Assembly: GCA_963682055.1 (NCBI GenBank) | Contig: OY821746.1 | Coordinates: 12,575,992-12,639,991, forward strand | Length of the DNA: 64,000 bases | Direction of reading: 5' to 3' | Origin: Primula veris | Lineage: Eukaryota; Streptophyta; Magnoliopsida; Ericales; Primulaceae | Part shown: piece after piece, positions 1-13,000 of the stretch | Layout: each line of letters opens with the position of its first letter | How positions within the stretch are numbered: the first letter of the stretch is position 1 | Notes under the pieces: generated by a model | Told to the model about the DNA's origin: nothing | Database searches by the model: none | What the model saw: only the letters and a program-made list of their open reading frames with translations | Program-made: the position numbers and the translations under genes

Positions 1-761
1 CGGAAAATGTGAGAATGATAATCAATAATGCTGGCGAGGAGTTTGTTTGGCGGCCTTACAGCCTGTCTGAGAAATTTGATTTTTACCCAGGAAATGAACA
101 ATGCGTCTCGATCTCTCCAGATATGTGCGAAGACTACAAGTCTTTCGCTAAATTTGTGAGGGTATCTAGTCTAGTAGGACCAAGTTGTGTTGAAGGGTAC
201 TTTCCGTGTCGTGTTTCGATGCAATTTGGAATAGGTCAAGATATTCCCGGGAATGTAGCTAGTTGTGATAATACCCCTGAAGCTGCTTGGGAAACGTTCG
301 ATAGATCCTCCGAAAATGAAAAACTTCACATCCCGTCAAAGGTGTTTGTAGCTGGTATCACGAGAAGGTATCAAATTTGGTGGAGCAGTTTGAGGCTGGA
401 TAATGAATATATTGAATCGAGTGAGAACCACTTATTGGGAATCCACTTGAGTAGTGAGATGAAGAGTAAGACTATAAGTGAGGATATTGCTACATGTTCT
501 ACTTTTACAGGACCTCAAATACCTATTTATCCTCCGGGTTTCGAGCCTAGTGCAGTTAAAAAATATGATACTGACATGGCGAAGCAACCGGTAAAAGAAA
601 GAGCAACTGGCAAGCGAATAGAAAGTAGTGTGGAGAGGTTTCAAATGGAAGATGTTATTCAAGGTTCTTCTAAGCGTAAGAAAGATGAGGAAGACGATGA
701 TCCTCTGAATAACTTAACAACTAAGGAGTTGTTAAGCCTTGCTATAAAGCGAAGATGTTAA
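1..761 (+). CDS. Plant mobile domain (PMD, MAIN/MAIL-like) protein, 3' part
   Basis: The frame is open from the left edge (first whole codon at base 3) to a TAA at 759-761, so the 5' end lies outside the window. The visible 250 or so residues match the C-terminal half of the plant mobile domain family: a WRPY motif, then a segment reading YFPCRVSMQFGIGQDIPG, then the LHIPSKVF and RRYQIWW motifs that close the domain. The tail is charged, with a basic cluster SSKRKK followed by an acidic run, which looks like a nuclear localisation signal. PMD proteins are nuclear and include Arabidopsis MAIN and MAIL1, needed for silencing and meristem maintenance; the family also occurs inside transposons. 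No break is seen here. A second, broken PMD copy lies 2 kb downstream in the same orientation. Whether this is a host gene or a transposon-borne PMD cannot be told from this fragment. Confidence 0.8.
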   Translation, partial: ENVRMIINNAGEEFVWRPYSLSEKFDFYPGNEQCVSISPDMCEDYKSFAKFVRVSSLVGPSCVEGYFPCRVSMQFGIGQDIPGNVASCDNTPEAAWETFDRSSENEKLHIPSKVFVAGITRRYQIWWSSLRLDNEYIESSENHLLGIHLSSEMKSKTISEDIATCSTFTGPQIPIYPPGFEPSAVKKYDTDMAKQPVKERATGKRIESSVERFQMEDVIQGSSKRKKDEEDDDPLNNLTTKELLSLAIKRRC

Positions 762-2881
762 AATAAATAAGTCTTTGCTTGGACTGTGATTTTTAATTTT
801 ATGAATAATATGTTTACATTTTTCAATTGTTGAACGTTTGTATCGATTTGTATTGCTGTCAAGTTACGGATGTGGAAGGTCAAATAGTTCTTTACTTTCT
901 CGATTTCTTTGCTATTGTTTTTTTAGTCTCTAGTTTTGCACATAGGAGAATTGATCATACACTGCTAACTACCAGAATCATATAAAATTAATAACTTATC
1001 AATAGAATTACAATTCTCTACTCGGTTGCAACTTTTAAATTCTTCACCTTTCCATTCTCATGAAATTGTTGCATAAGTAACGATGTTGGTTCTTCTGCAG
1101 TATATGTATACTTGCAATGATGTTGGTTTGGCAATATCTTACAGAGATAAATTCTTTCTGAAATTCAATATGATTATGTGGCAAGACTTAAGTTTATATA
1201 ATGAGTTTATATGCTTCCTTAGTATTTCAGCTTTTGTTGTATCAGCTGTGTTCCACTGAAAAATTCAAAACATGAAGGGGCATCTAAATTCAGTGTTAAA
1301 CTTGAAGGTTATGTTTCTTGAAGGATTTTGTTGTTATGCTATTTTAATTAACGGATTGACTTTTTATCATCTGTACTCTCTAGTCAACTAATTGACTAAT
1401 AGCAATAACTGTACCTGACCTGTGAAAAGAAGGAAAGATTCTAAGAATGGTCCAAGTCATTCACACTAATACTAAATTTATTGAATCTGAGAATGCATTA
1501 AATTAATTTTAACACCAAATTTCGTTGGGAAAATACTAGTATTAAAATGTAATTATGTATGTACATGCTTTGTGATGAAAAATTCTAATAATTATCGGTC
1601 AATTAAATTTTAGTAACGTTATAAAGCCAGACTATCTCAACCAGACTAATTTCCAGACAGTATTTTATGTAATTTTTAAAATTCTTTTTACACTCCAAAC
1701 AAAACAAAAATAAAAACTCAAATATAATAATTATAAAACTTTAGTTGAGACTACTCTAAACTTAAATATTGATTAAAAGTATTTTAAATTTTAATAATTT
1801 GAATATATTTTATTTGACGATTCAATAAAATAAAAACTCAAATATAATATTATAAAACCTTATTTCAAACTACCCTCAATTTAAATATTAATTAAAAATA
1901 TTAAATATATGATCGAATAGTACACTCTTAAAATTTGAGATGAAAATAAAATTCTAAATTTGTTAAGAGTCTGATCGAGTCTATCCTGTTCATTAGCATT
2001 ATTGATTAAATTTGCCATCCAAAATCAAATTCAATGTATTTATCACTGAATCTGTACATAATTATTAACCTTGAACATTTATTCATATTTAATGGTAGTT
2101 TGGACCATATGATTGTCATTAAATTAAATAAATTACCGAATTTTTGTCCGATAAATTTATGTCTCTTTCTTTTGTTGCCTAAAAAAATTAATTTAAAGAT
2201 TTGTTTTCTTCTTAATTTCACTATAGGCTCTCAAATTTTGCTTTCTTTTAACATAGCCTCAGAAGTTGCACGATATTTACATGTAACCCCTTCATTTATT
2301 CAAATTATGCATCTACCCTAGTTTTAGTACATTGTTTGATAGATACTAATTAAACAAAAAATAGTAAGGATATAAAATTCTAAATGTCAAAACAAAAGAG
2401 AAAAACTTGAATAATCAATAGATGTATGAGACTCGTTCCGTTGTCAATAAGTTCAAAGATATCGCTCCTTTCGGTGCATAACTTACCTCGAGGCACCAAA
2501 ACTGAGAGAGGAATTATTATTTTCGGAAGGCCCAATGTGTTAAGAGTGTCAAATATCTTAAAACTTTGCAAAGGGGAACTAAAATACCCCGGTGAAATAC
2601 CATAATGATTTCAGACCACCATTAAGTATCATTTATATGTTACATTGTTGTAGAATTATGAAAAGGATATTGGGGTGCAATGTTAATTAAAAAAACCTGT
2701 TACAAACAGGAAAATTTAAGTCGATAATTAAGGAATAATTTTAACGCAATGCTTACGAAATTCTACTATTTAACGGGGTTAAATATCTTCTCGATTCACT
2801 AATCATTCACTCAAACCTTCCTCATTCAAAAAATGGCCGGAAACAGACCCGAGAACACCGTTATAGACCCGTTCTGAGCAT
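762..2881. other. AT-rich intergenic DNA
   Basis: No coding signal I trust. The stretch begins with the 3' UTR of the PMD gene and otherwise holds AT-rich sequence, with one diverged direct repeat described separately. Confidence 0.6.
1699..1905. repeat. Diverged direct repeat, two units
   Basis: A unit of roughly 80 bp starting near 1699 (core aaaaactcaaatataat) recurs near 1824 with a few substitutions and small gaps. Both units continue into the same aaatatt(g/a)attaaaa stretch. Origin unknown. Confidence 0.55.
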
Positions 2882-3810
2882 ATGGCATCGCATCTTAGCC
2901 TGACAAGACCAGGCTTTTTCCTAAATCCTTCTGTTACAAATAGCGTCCCTCTCCATGATTTACCTTCTTATGCATGCACGTATACCATAGACAACACCGT
3001 AGCTATTTCCCTGAACGTAAATTTCAAGGGGTGGCAGACAACCTACCGGCCTTGGGACGAGTGGGTCCTACATATGGAACCACGTTTTAGAGAATATTGG
3101 AAAGATTTTGGTATTTATGATGCTATCATGAATTCCACTCTCCGTATCATCCCCGATCAGGACATCGTCCTGGCCTTGGCCAATAAATGGTTTCCGGATT
3201 CAAGCACCTTTGTTTTCAAGTGGGGCGAAGCTTCTGTTACACTTGAGGAGATATGTGTCCTCAGAGGATACCTGGGAAGTCCATTTTTCGTGCTCCTGAT
3301 CCTAGAACACAAGAAATGATCGAGTGGGATCGCAAATTGGCAGACGCAAAGAGGGACATCAGGCCAGATATGGTTAAAAAAGTCCCTCTAAATAAATGGA
3401 TCAATTATTTTAGAGGAGGTGTCAATGTAGATCTAGAGCACGTAGGCTTCCTCGTGTTCTGGTTATCGAAGTATGTCTTCCCCAAGGGGTCAAATGTAGT
3501 GGGAAAACATGTTCATTACATAGCTATGCGGCACCATATGGGAGTTCGGATAGCGCTGGGCCCTGCTGTCCTCGCCTCAATCTATCGCGATTTAACAACT
3601 CTAAAAAGTAAAAATTCTGCATTAATCTATTCGAATAATATGGAAATGGCAGAGAAGACGGAGATATGAGAACCAATGCAGTTGGTGCAGATCTGGGCCT
3701 GGGAAAGGTTTGCAGCTCTAAAGCCGCAGTCTAACCCTATCGTACACGGTCAACATATCATGGCTCGTTGGGATGGATTTAGGCGAATTTTCATGGCGGA
3801 CTTATCTTAG
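2882..3810 (+). pseudogene. Plant mobile domain pseudogene, N-terminal and middle part
   Basis: ATG at 2882 opens a frame with the PMD N-terminal signature: W-x2-WV near the start, then WKDFGIYDAIMNST, then FKWGEASVTLEEICVLRG. The frame shifts between about 3285 and 3320, and the homology continues in another frame (WINYFRGGV, FLVFWLSKYVFPKG). An in-frame TGA at 3667-3669 follows, after which the same frame carries the diagnostic QLVQIWAWERFAALKP and ends with TAG at 3808-3810. One frameshift plus one premature stop makes this a pseudogene. Its C-terminal part is found again at 5040-5432, after about 1.2 kb of unrelated AT-rich DNA that may be an intron or an insertion. Confidence 0.8.
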
Positions 3811-5039
3811 TACCCGTGAACATCATGATTTTATTAGGAACTTACAGGAACGGCTATAGAGCCCAGTTTTAAAAGCACAAAACTGGGGCCACCAAAATTA
3901 TAAGGGACCATTTTTTTTCTTATATATATGAAATTACTAATATACTCCTAAGAAATTATAGCATTATATTTTATTACTAATATACAACTGTTCAAAAAAA
4001 AAAAAATCCAAGTTTTATTAAAAAAAAAAAAACACATTACAATCTCTGTCTCTCACAAAGCGTAACAAAGGTCTTTAATTTTTTTAAGGTAGTCTATCTT
4101 ATTTTTTTATGGGTCGTTGGATAAAAAACAATCCAATCTAATGGTAAACAAAAACTATGAAAAAAATGTAAGTAGAAAAAGATTGACACGATTACATATC
4201 CGATACTTTTTGGATACGATTGATAAATTTGATTTTAATTTTTTACGTAACGTATTTGAAATGCATCCGATACTTTTTCGGTATGGTTGATAAATTTGAT
4301 TTTGATTTTTTACGTAACGTATTTGAAATGCATCCGATACTTTTTTGGTATGGTTAATAAATTTAATTTTTTTTCTTTATACGGTGCACTATAATTTAGG
4401 ATGTGTTAACCAATAAAATATTTTAGTTTTAATTAATTTTAAATTAATTTTAGGCTGGTAGTTATTTTGGTTTCCTTAATATGTGTTAGGTTTTATTGGG
4501 TGACATCAATTTACCGGGTTTACGGTAGTGTTACTATAAAATATAAAATAACGTACCGTAATCACATTGAGAACTTTTTTTTAACTACCCGTGTTACCGA
4601 TGAGTGTATCTAGGCAATCCTACACAGTAATATTTCCATAATTTTTATTGAATATTGGATGGGATTGATTTTGATTGAATGACCCCAAAAAAAGTAGATT
4701 GGTCTAACCTAAAAAATATAGGACAACAAAAATAGATTCGGTTTATTCATATGAGCCTATGACTCATGAGATTTTGTATGATGATTTAAACAACTAAATT
4801 TCTGAGTTTTAAATTAATATTTTAATTGGATATATTTATTCTCAACTTTGTGTATATGATTGATTCGGCAATTTATTATTTATCATGTGCGATTGTGCCG
4901 GATTATTTATTTAAAACATGATGGGAAAAAAAATAAATTATCAGTTCGAGTGTTTTTTATATATATTTTAATGGTTAAAGTAATGTTACTATTTATGGCC
5001 CATTTTTTTTATCGGCTTTGGGTCTACAAAATGTTTAAG
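3811..5039. other. AT-rich DNA separating the two PMD pseudogene parts
   Basis: Contains two A-rich runs near 3990-4035 and a tandem repeat at 4198-4375, with no coding similarity recognised. It sits inside the PMD homology, so it is either an old intron or inserted DNA. I found no terminal repeats or target duplication that would define an element. Confidence 0.5.
4198..4375. repeat. Tandem repeat, about 68-bp unit, 2.5 copies
   Basis: The core atccgatactttttcggtat is followed by a gataaatttgattttgatt segment and then acgtaacgtatttgaaatgc. It occurs twice in full and once in part, with few mismatches. Confidence 0.75.
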
Positions 5040-5432
5040 ACGGTACCGGAAACTTATATACAGATTGGGAACAATTAATTGACAACGTCCTTGTAGGAAG
5101 GCAATCTCTTCTTGATGATGTGGAGAGTTTTATAAAGTTTGTGAGGCCAAGCGAGCTTGTTGGCAAAGATGGTATCGTGAAATATCTTCCCCACCGTGTA
5201 GCGAGGCAATTTGGGTTGGATCAGGATCTGCCTGGTCGAGTTGCTCGTTATAATCTGAATAACAAATCAGCGTGGGAAAATTATTGCAGACCAATCGAGG
5301 ACGTGCAGCTGTACATTCCGTCTAACCAGGTTTGTTAAAACCGATGTAACTGACCGATACTTGCAATGTTGGAACTGGTCCAAGTTTGCTGTGGAGTTGG
5401 GATGCGGCAATGAAGAGTTCTGGTGATTCTGT
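5040..5432 (+). pseudogene. Plant mobile domain pseudogene, C-terminal part
   Basis: The frame reads DWEQLIDNVLVGRQSLL, then the PMD motifs FVRPSELVG, YLPHRVARQFGLDQDLPG and LYIPSNQV, and stops near 5338. The homology goes on one frame over with FVKTDVTDRYLQCW and ends with a TGA at about 5430. The frameshift at about 5330 disables it. It is closely related to the C-terminal part of the PMD gene at the left edge and is probably the missing end of the 2882 pseudogene. Confidence 0.75.
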
Positions 5433-7575
5433 GGATCCTAAAAAAATGCAAGTTTTTTCTTGCTTTTTGTATTCCTTGTTATTTGTGTTTTAATTTAATA
5501 GTCCGATAAACAATTTAAATTGTTGTCTTGTTAAAAATGTTAAACTATTTCTAAATTTTTTGGAGGAAAAAAAAAAGTGAAATCACTAATACAATAGATT
5601 GAATTATCAGATCATTCTCATATATGATACAAAAACCTATACTATCCTAGTTAGTAAAGAAAAAATAAAATAAAAACTCGCTCAAGAGTTTGTCATATAA
5701 GTAATAAAAGATATGTCCATATGCCCAAGTTTGGACATATATGAAAATTATGTCTGCATGTGGACAATTTTTATGGATATGTGTATAATTTTTTTAATTT
5801 ATTAAATACTCAAAAAAACCACATAGCCATTCATTTTCATCCACTTGCTACTATTTCCCTTTCTTAAAATGATAGTATTATTTTAATTAATTAGTATCAA
5901 AATCTAACTAGATTGCTATACAAGCTTGACAATTTAGCTACGACTAACTTTTATATTTGATAGGACAATGAATTTTGGATAGAATTTTTATAACAACCTA
6001 TGGGAATGCTCTCAATAGCTTAAAGAAATCAGGTCTCAAGCCTTATTACCAGAGCTCCTTGTTTTAGTGATTTAGTTAGTGATGGTGCACTTAGTCGCAA
6101 CCTGGCCGGAACAAGGATTTTAAGCAGAGATAGAGATTAAGAAAAAAGATGATCCTATTTCATGTACATGTACACAGATTGTAAATTATTTTTTGGGGAG
6201 GAGCCAGTATATCCAATGACAATTATAACTTTGACAAAGTTTTATAAATAAATGAGTTTAACCACTAAATTATCTTTTGGGAAGGAGAAAGCATTTTTTT
6301 TTTTTTTTGCATTTTAAAGCAAAGGGATCATGTCATCGGCTCCCTTTGCCTGAAGTGGTTTCTCCTGTTGAAACGAGTTCATCATCATCTACTACCTTTA
6401 CTCCCCGCTTCTTTTGACAAATGCTACCTATGACCGTCTTTCTTGCATTTAATTTCACCGAAACAGATTCAGTTATGAAAAAAGAAGGGCCTAATTGTCA
6501 AATCTTAAAGTTGGAGTATTCGAACGTAAAATGCTCAGTCAATACAAAATCATCTTCAACATTATTTTTTGTAGAATTAGTTTTGAAACATTTGATCTCC
6601 AATAAAATGCTCAGTCAGTATAAATCCCTTTTTGTGTATGTATTGGATTTCCCTGTCAGTAGAAATTTATTATTGGTATTTTTTTGTATAATCACAAAAT
6701 GTTGTTTAAGCTAACACTTTAATACTGTATCATCCATAAATTGGCGATTAATAATACATAGATGATCGAATAGTAATCCTTCTAGATTTGTAAGTTCCCG
6801 TGGTCTGAACTTCATGAAATTAGTTAAATTTAAACAAGAGATCGATTAAATGTTTATTGCTATGACAGAAATGATAAAACATTCCTTGATGAAGCTAATG
6901 TTCAGCTTCAAATGAAGGGTAAAGTCAATGAGCAAAACAAAAGACATGGAAGCACCAAAACATCCTCACATTTAGCGAAAATTGTAAACAAAAATTGCAC
7001 ATATGGTAATTTCATGGCTAGTTTTGAAGGATAAGCTAAGGTCATTAAGAAAAAGGGCTGAAACATACTTAAAAATGCAGATTATGCAATTATTTAAACA
7101 GATTTCCAGATTCATGTAGTAGTTTTTTCTCTCGGCAACTTCCACAATTGAACACATTCTCGGTATGAGTTTGCTCACCCCTCCCCCCCCTCCTCCTCCC
7201 CGCTTCTCTCTTTTTCTTCCTCTTCGTATCCATGGCACTTGTTATTTGATTACCTGGCGGTTTATGGGTGATTCTGTTGTTCTCAAACTCAAGCCTGTTA
7301 AAGTACTCAATTTTCTAAGTATGAAAAACAAAGAACTTATCTCTCTCTAACTTCATTATTGTCTCAGAAATAATGAGACATATCCCAAGTATCATACAAA
7401 AACACTAACGGACCCTTCACACTTAGTCAAACACCCAAGAGCCATAATTGCCAATATACTAAAGGAGATAAGTAAACCAAGACAACAAGTAATTAAAATA
7501 GTCTTGTGCCAAAAAGTAAACAAATACATAAAAGGGCACTATGGCCCTAATAGGCCAAGGTCCATCACTTACAAG
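5433..7575. other. AT-rich intergenic DNA
   Basis: No gene recognised. It includes a poly(T) run near 6295-6310 and a C-rich low-complexity run at 7180-7205. The short open frames here have no coding character. Confidence 0.55.
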
Positions 7576-8490
7576 AATATACCTTCGCAAGATTGATAAT
7601 CTGTGTATGGTTAGTCTCGTTGCAACTTTTAAACAAAAAAAAAAAGGTTTCCGAGATTGAAAACAAACTTCTAATCTTTTCTCAATCGAGAAAAAGACTA
7701 ATTATATAGCTTAAAAGTTCTAATTAAGGAGAGCAAAGCGAAGTCCTCAGGTTGCAAACTGAGTGAGAAAATACTTGACAACGATTTGTAGGAAGAAAAC
7801 AAGTGAAAACTGAACTTAAAAACTACAGCCAAACAAGCGTTAACTTAAGTAATACAACGTATAAAAGGGCATATACTATTCAACGATCCTATTTACTTCC
7901 TTTATACTCAAAAAGCACATGAAGGAAAATATGAAGAAAAAAACTTTGTCCGTGGAATTACAAAATGGAACCGCGGACACATGGATAACTATGGGCTACG
8001 GCGTATACTCAACGATAGTAAGGTCTCCATCTCACGCTACATTTATTAAAAAACCAACAAAAATAAAACCTCTAAGCACCGATATGCAAACAACATAATT
8101 TCCTCAACCTTTTCCGTTTTGCTTTACTTTTGCGCACGATGTGGGTACCAGTTCCTATGGCGACCGTATATATGTTGCTTATCATCACTTTTTACTCCTG
8201 GACAGCACTTAGTCAAGGAACCCATGAGTCAGTAGTCCAGTAGATAGGAGAGTAGCTAGAGAGTGACACAAAGTGTCCAAGAAGATCTGTTTTTCAAAAT
8301 TTCTGGTATTTAAAGTCTTCAAAATATAGCAGTTGATCTGAAATTGAATCAAAAACCTGTACAAAATTTTACTCATAAATAAAAACCTGAACTAAATTAT
8401 ACTCTCGCCTAATTGCTGGTTCCTCTACTATAAATCCATATCAACTTCACCTTTTTATGCTTCTATAGATTCTTTTCCCCAGTAAGTAAT
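7576..8490 (+). repeat. Block A of the duplicated locus, left part
   Basis: 7576-8200 aligns along its length, with small gaps, to 21765-22565 in block B (shared marker cttacaagaatatacctt). 8260-8490 aligns to about 24115-24320. Block A therefore lacks the part of block B that carries the unknown antisense gene. It ends at the 16-bp target duplication of the NOC2 retrocopy and resumes at 17028. Empty target sites for the block B MITEs can be read in it. Confidence 0.8.
8475..8490. repeat. Target-site duplication of NOC2 retrocopy, left copy
   Basis: ttccccagtaagtaat, identical to 17012-17027. The single-copy form of the site is present in block B near 24308-24323. Confidence 0.92.
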
Positions 8491-8928
8491 TTATTTTTTT
8501 TATTTTTTTTTCATTAAACAGCCAATATATTCAACTGCTTACACCATAAAATTAATCAACAGGCATTTCTCGGTACGATTCGTATCAGCTACAAATTCAA
8601 TAAAGAATTTTTCTCACAATACGAAAATAAGTAAATAACTACAAGGCCGAATCTTTAGAACAGACACAACTACAAAATGTTTTATGGGGAAATGCTATGA
8701 GCACACACTGGGAGCAGTTACTAGCTTTTAACACGATTTCACCGTCTAATAGGTTGACCTTGAAAAAGGCAAACTTCAAAATTGTGTTTTATGCTACTTC
8801 ATAGGGAAAATATTAGAAGCCCAGAGAAAACTTTCTGCAACTCTTAGATAGGACATTGGTGGTTGGTGGAATCTGCAGCTCACATAGTTCAAACTTTTCA
8901 CCATTGCAGCGCATTTTACGGTGCTGAT

Positions 8929-9811
8929 TCAGATGTTCCCTCTTTTTCTCTTCTTTTCCTTAGGCTCAAGGGAACTTTGTCTTGCCCTTGGGGACAGGTC
9001 TCTCAAAGCAGCTTTTTCGATTACACTTCTATAGTATTGGGTGAAAGGAGTATTCGGACTGCCTTTTTCGAGCTGAAGAAATGATTCGACCAAGGTATGA
9101 TCTTTAGGAGAGAAATTCATCTCATCTCTTTTTTTTTGCACAAATTCAACATTCTGCTCCACCTGATCAATGAAACGCTTCACCAGCCGCTTGGATCCTT
9201 CTACAGTTACTATTTCATGGAACTTCTTGAGGCGGATCAATGGAAAAGTTGCTAATTCAGGAAAGGAGATGTGATAGCTCCACTGAGCAAAATGACAATA
9301 AAGCAGCTCTACTGCAGAGGAAATACATTCCTCTTGAAAATTTTGGGATTTTAACCAATACTTCGGCAACTTCATAACTGACGAGTAACATATATTTGTT
9401 TTTAATTTTCCTCCCACTTTACCAATTTTGTATTCCAGAACATCTAACACCAAAGATGCGATGGATACAAAAATTCGACTTGATTTGGATAGACTACTTA
9501 ACCATTGAATGCATTTTAATCTTAAAGGGAAGTATCTTGGCCCTGGAAACAGGCAAGCTACACCATATATAAGCTGAATAATCACGTAAGACAACTCATG
9601 AAGATCATAATCGTGCGTATTGGCTGCTAAAAACTTAACCCAGAGATTGATGCAGTTTGCATACTGGCTACTGCATATCTTTTTTAGCGATTCCTTCTTC
9701 TTTGTTTTTAATCCCTGCTTAAATATATTTGTAAGTCGCTCAATGGACAAGACAGCTTTTGCAGATGATCTATGCACGTCTAAGGAACATAGTTCAACAA
9801 GAGAACTCCCT
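8929..9811 (-). pseudogene. NOC2: NOC2 retrocopy, C-terminal coding piece
   Basis: This carries the rest of the NOC2 domain: NCINLWVKFLAAN, ACLFPGPRYFPLRLKCIQWL, then the very conserved HFAQWSYHISFPELATFPLI and RFIDQVEQNVEFVQKKRDE, and a basic tail KEKKRKR before TAA at 8929. Codon phase at 9811 equals that at 15760 on the other side of the L1, so both pieces were one open frame of about 690 codons. It is not a separate gene: it has no start of its own at a conserved position. Confidence 0.88.
9796..9811. repeat. Target-site duplication of the L1, left copy
   Basis: aacaagagaactccct, identical to 15745-15760. It abuts the T-run that is the L1 poly(A) tail. Confidence 0.95.
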
Positions 9812-10052
9812 TTTTTTTTTAATTAATTGTGGTATAAACCACATTTTAGCTTTTATAAATGAAATGTTGTTCAATACACAAAATTACAAGTTAGGGGGCA
9901 TAATTGTTACAAAATGTAATATAGCTCCTCCTAACGTAACGAAATAAACTTAAAGGACTAAATTGAACAAAACTTTTGACGTATCAACCTAATCTATTCT
10001 TTTCCCAAAATTAACAATCAAAACCCAAAATAAAGCTTCTCTTTCTCCCTCT

Positions 10053-13000
10053 CTATATTATCGCCTGTAACAGGCGATTTTCCCCTTCGTCTTCCTCGAT
10101 ACGCAAGTTGATCATACCAACTTTTTCCAACTCCAAAAGCCCTATTATCCTTTTAGGAAAATCCTTCAAATCATTGGAAATCATAGGTGTTGTTAGCTCT
10201 CGTGCCTGTTTGGCTAACAAATCTGCTATGCCATTTGCCTCTCTAAAGATATGTTGTATTTTCACCCTTTCTTTTTCTTCTTTTGGTAATTGCTTAATTT
10301 TGATAACCTTTAGCCTGATACTCCATGGAATTTGCCCTTTGTCATTACACATGTTGGCCATGATTTGAGAATCAATCTCAATAATAATGTTTCTATTGAG
10401 CATTAGACCTAATTTAAGCCCAGTATGTATAGCTTTAGCTTCCACCATAATAGGTGTGGTGGCTTTTACTTTTTTTGCAAAGGCTTGTAGAAAATTCCCT
10501 GCATGATCTCTAAATACTCCCCCTATCCCAGCTTTATTTGTAATAATACAAATACTCCCATCCACATTAATTTTGATACTAGGACTGTTTGGTTTATCCC
10601 ATTTGATAGTTTTAGGTATTTTAATTTTACTCTGAATTGTCACACTGTGTATATTATGGAAATTAAAATCTTTTGCATATTTGGGCCCCTTTTTAATGAT
10701 CATGTTATAACTATCAATAACCTCTTGTATTATACCTTCAAGCTTCATTGAAATGTCCTCCATTCTACTTTTGCATCTGCTTTTCCAAATGTTCCACAAA
10801 ATGAGGTTAGGGATAATCTTATTGGTTTTAGTAATAATAGCTCTTCCTTTTGCCTTTTCCCATTCAATAAGTCTCCCCCTTATTGTAGTATTTGTTTCTT
10901 TAATCCCCATATGATTTTGAAAATACTCCCACACCTTTCTAGCCATTTGTCCATTGCTGAATACATGCTCTAAGCTTTCTTCTGTTTTTCTGCAGCATTC
11001 ACACTGAGAGGCTTGTTGGACCTGAAATTTTTGAATTTCAGTGTCTAATGGAATGGATTTGTTGAGTATCCTCCATACCCCCACTGAGATTTTCAAAGGT
11101 AAATCCTTTTCCCACATACTTTTATTATACCAATTAATGCAGCATTTATCCCTTAGAATGTTATAAGCTGAATTAAGAGTAAAGTTGCCATACACTGTTT
11201 CTTTCCAAATAAGAACATCCTCCTCATTTATTGAGATTTTAGGTTCCTTGCCCACTTTAGGTCTATCTTCTATAGGTATTTCTTCCATTTTCCATTTGCC
11301 ATCCTCATTTAGGTATTGATGTATCTTACTATGAGAGATACAGTCAACATTGATAGGTCCATTCCCATTCCAATTGTCCATGTTGAAATCCACCTCCCCT
11401 TTACCAATGATCCATTTCATGTTTTTTTCAGCTATTCCTGATAGCTTAGTCATTCTTCTCCAAACTGTAGACCCTTTCAATTGCTTAGCCTGAGCTGGAT
11501 GGGTTTTCCTACAGTATTTCCCTTGCATGTGCTGTGTCCAAATAGTGTTATGCTTCCTAAACTTCCACCACAGTTTGATACTAAAAGCATCAGTTATGCT
11601 TTGCATATTTTTTATACCCAAACCTCCTTCTTCTGTTGGTCTACATATTTTGTCCCAACTTTTCCAATGGTATTTATTTTTACCTTCCCTGTCCCCCCAA
11701 AAAAAATTTGCACATATCTGATCAATTTGCTTAATGATTTTTTTTGGAGGTTGAATGGCTGCAAGAGTGTAAATAGGCATGGATTGCAACACTGATTTGA
11801 TTAAAACCAATTTAGCTCCCATAGAAAGGTATTTTGCTTTCCATCCTGACAATTTTTGACTAATTTTATTGATATTGTCCTGAAAAAGATTTGCTTTTTT
11901 ATGGCCATTGAAAATAGGACAACCTAGATAAATAAAAGGGGTTTTTTTAAAACTCATATTCATGATATGTGCTATTTCATTTTTCCTCTGGTGATTGACA
12001 AGTTTGGAACAGTACATGTTACTTTTTTCTAAATTCACTTACTGTCCAGAGATTTTTTCATAATCTTTAATGGCTCTTTGAATATTTTTGATGGTCCTTT
12101 TATCAGCAGCTGAGAAAATAACTATGTCATCTGCAAAAGCAAGATGAGTAATAGGGTTACAGGACATAGGGGTTTTATAGGGCCTAATTTTCTTTTCTAA
12201 CATTAAGTCATTGAGCTTTCTAGAGAGAACCTCAGAGCATAGGATAAAAAGAGTAGAGGAAATAGGATCCCCTTGTTTTAGACCTCTAGTGGATTTGAAA
12301 AAACCATGTTGAGTGCCATTAACCAACACAGAAAAATAATTATTAGAAATAAGCCTCCAGATTCTGTCTATCATTAGTTCAGAGAAACCCATTTTTCTCA
12401 TAGTTTTTATAAGAAAAAACCAGTCCACTCTGTCATAGGCCTTTTTCATATCCAGCTTCATAATAATATTACCCCCTTCATTTTTTTGGTGTAAATCTGT
12501 GGTCAGTTCTTGTGTAAGAAGAATATTTTCAATGATGTCTCTGCCTTTAACAAAACCACTTTGATTCTGAGCCACTAACTTAGTGAGGACTTTAGACATT
12601 CTATTAGAGATAATCTTAGATATAATTTTATTGCAAAAAGTGCTTAAACTTATAGGCCTAAAATCAGTAAAACTGTTAATAACCTTCTTTTTTGGTAGCA
12701 TCACAATTAAAGTAGAAGTTATAGCTTTAGGTATGACAGCTCCTGCATAAAATTGGTGAACAGCTTTTTTTATGTCTTCACTAATAATATCCCAACTAGC
12801 TTTAAAAAAACAACCTGTGAACCCATCTATACCTGGAGAGCTGTTGCTATCCAAGCTCCAAACTGCTTCTTTTATCTCTTCCATTTCAGGAAAAATATCC
12901 ATTTCATCTTGCTCCTCTTTGTTGATAATTCCATTAATGTTATTTAATAAATCATCTTGCCCCATGTCTTTTTTTGCAGGTGCTAGTAATTCCATATAAA

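Noticed and set aside
6421..6714. 97-codon open frame
   Set aside because: AT-rich, no similarity recognised, no promoter or splice context.
8929..9777. Reading the C-terminal NOC2 piece as its own gene
   Set aside because: Frame and homology join exactly to 15745-16947 across the L1 target duplication; it is half of one retrocopy.
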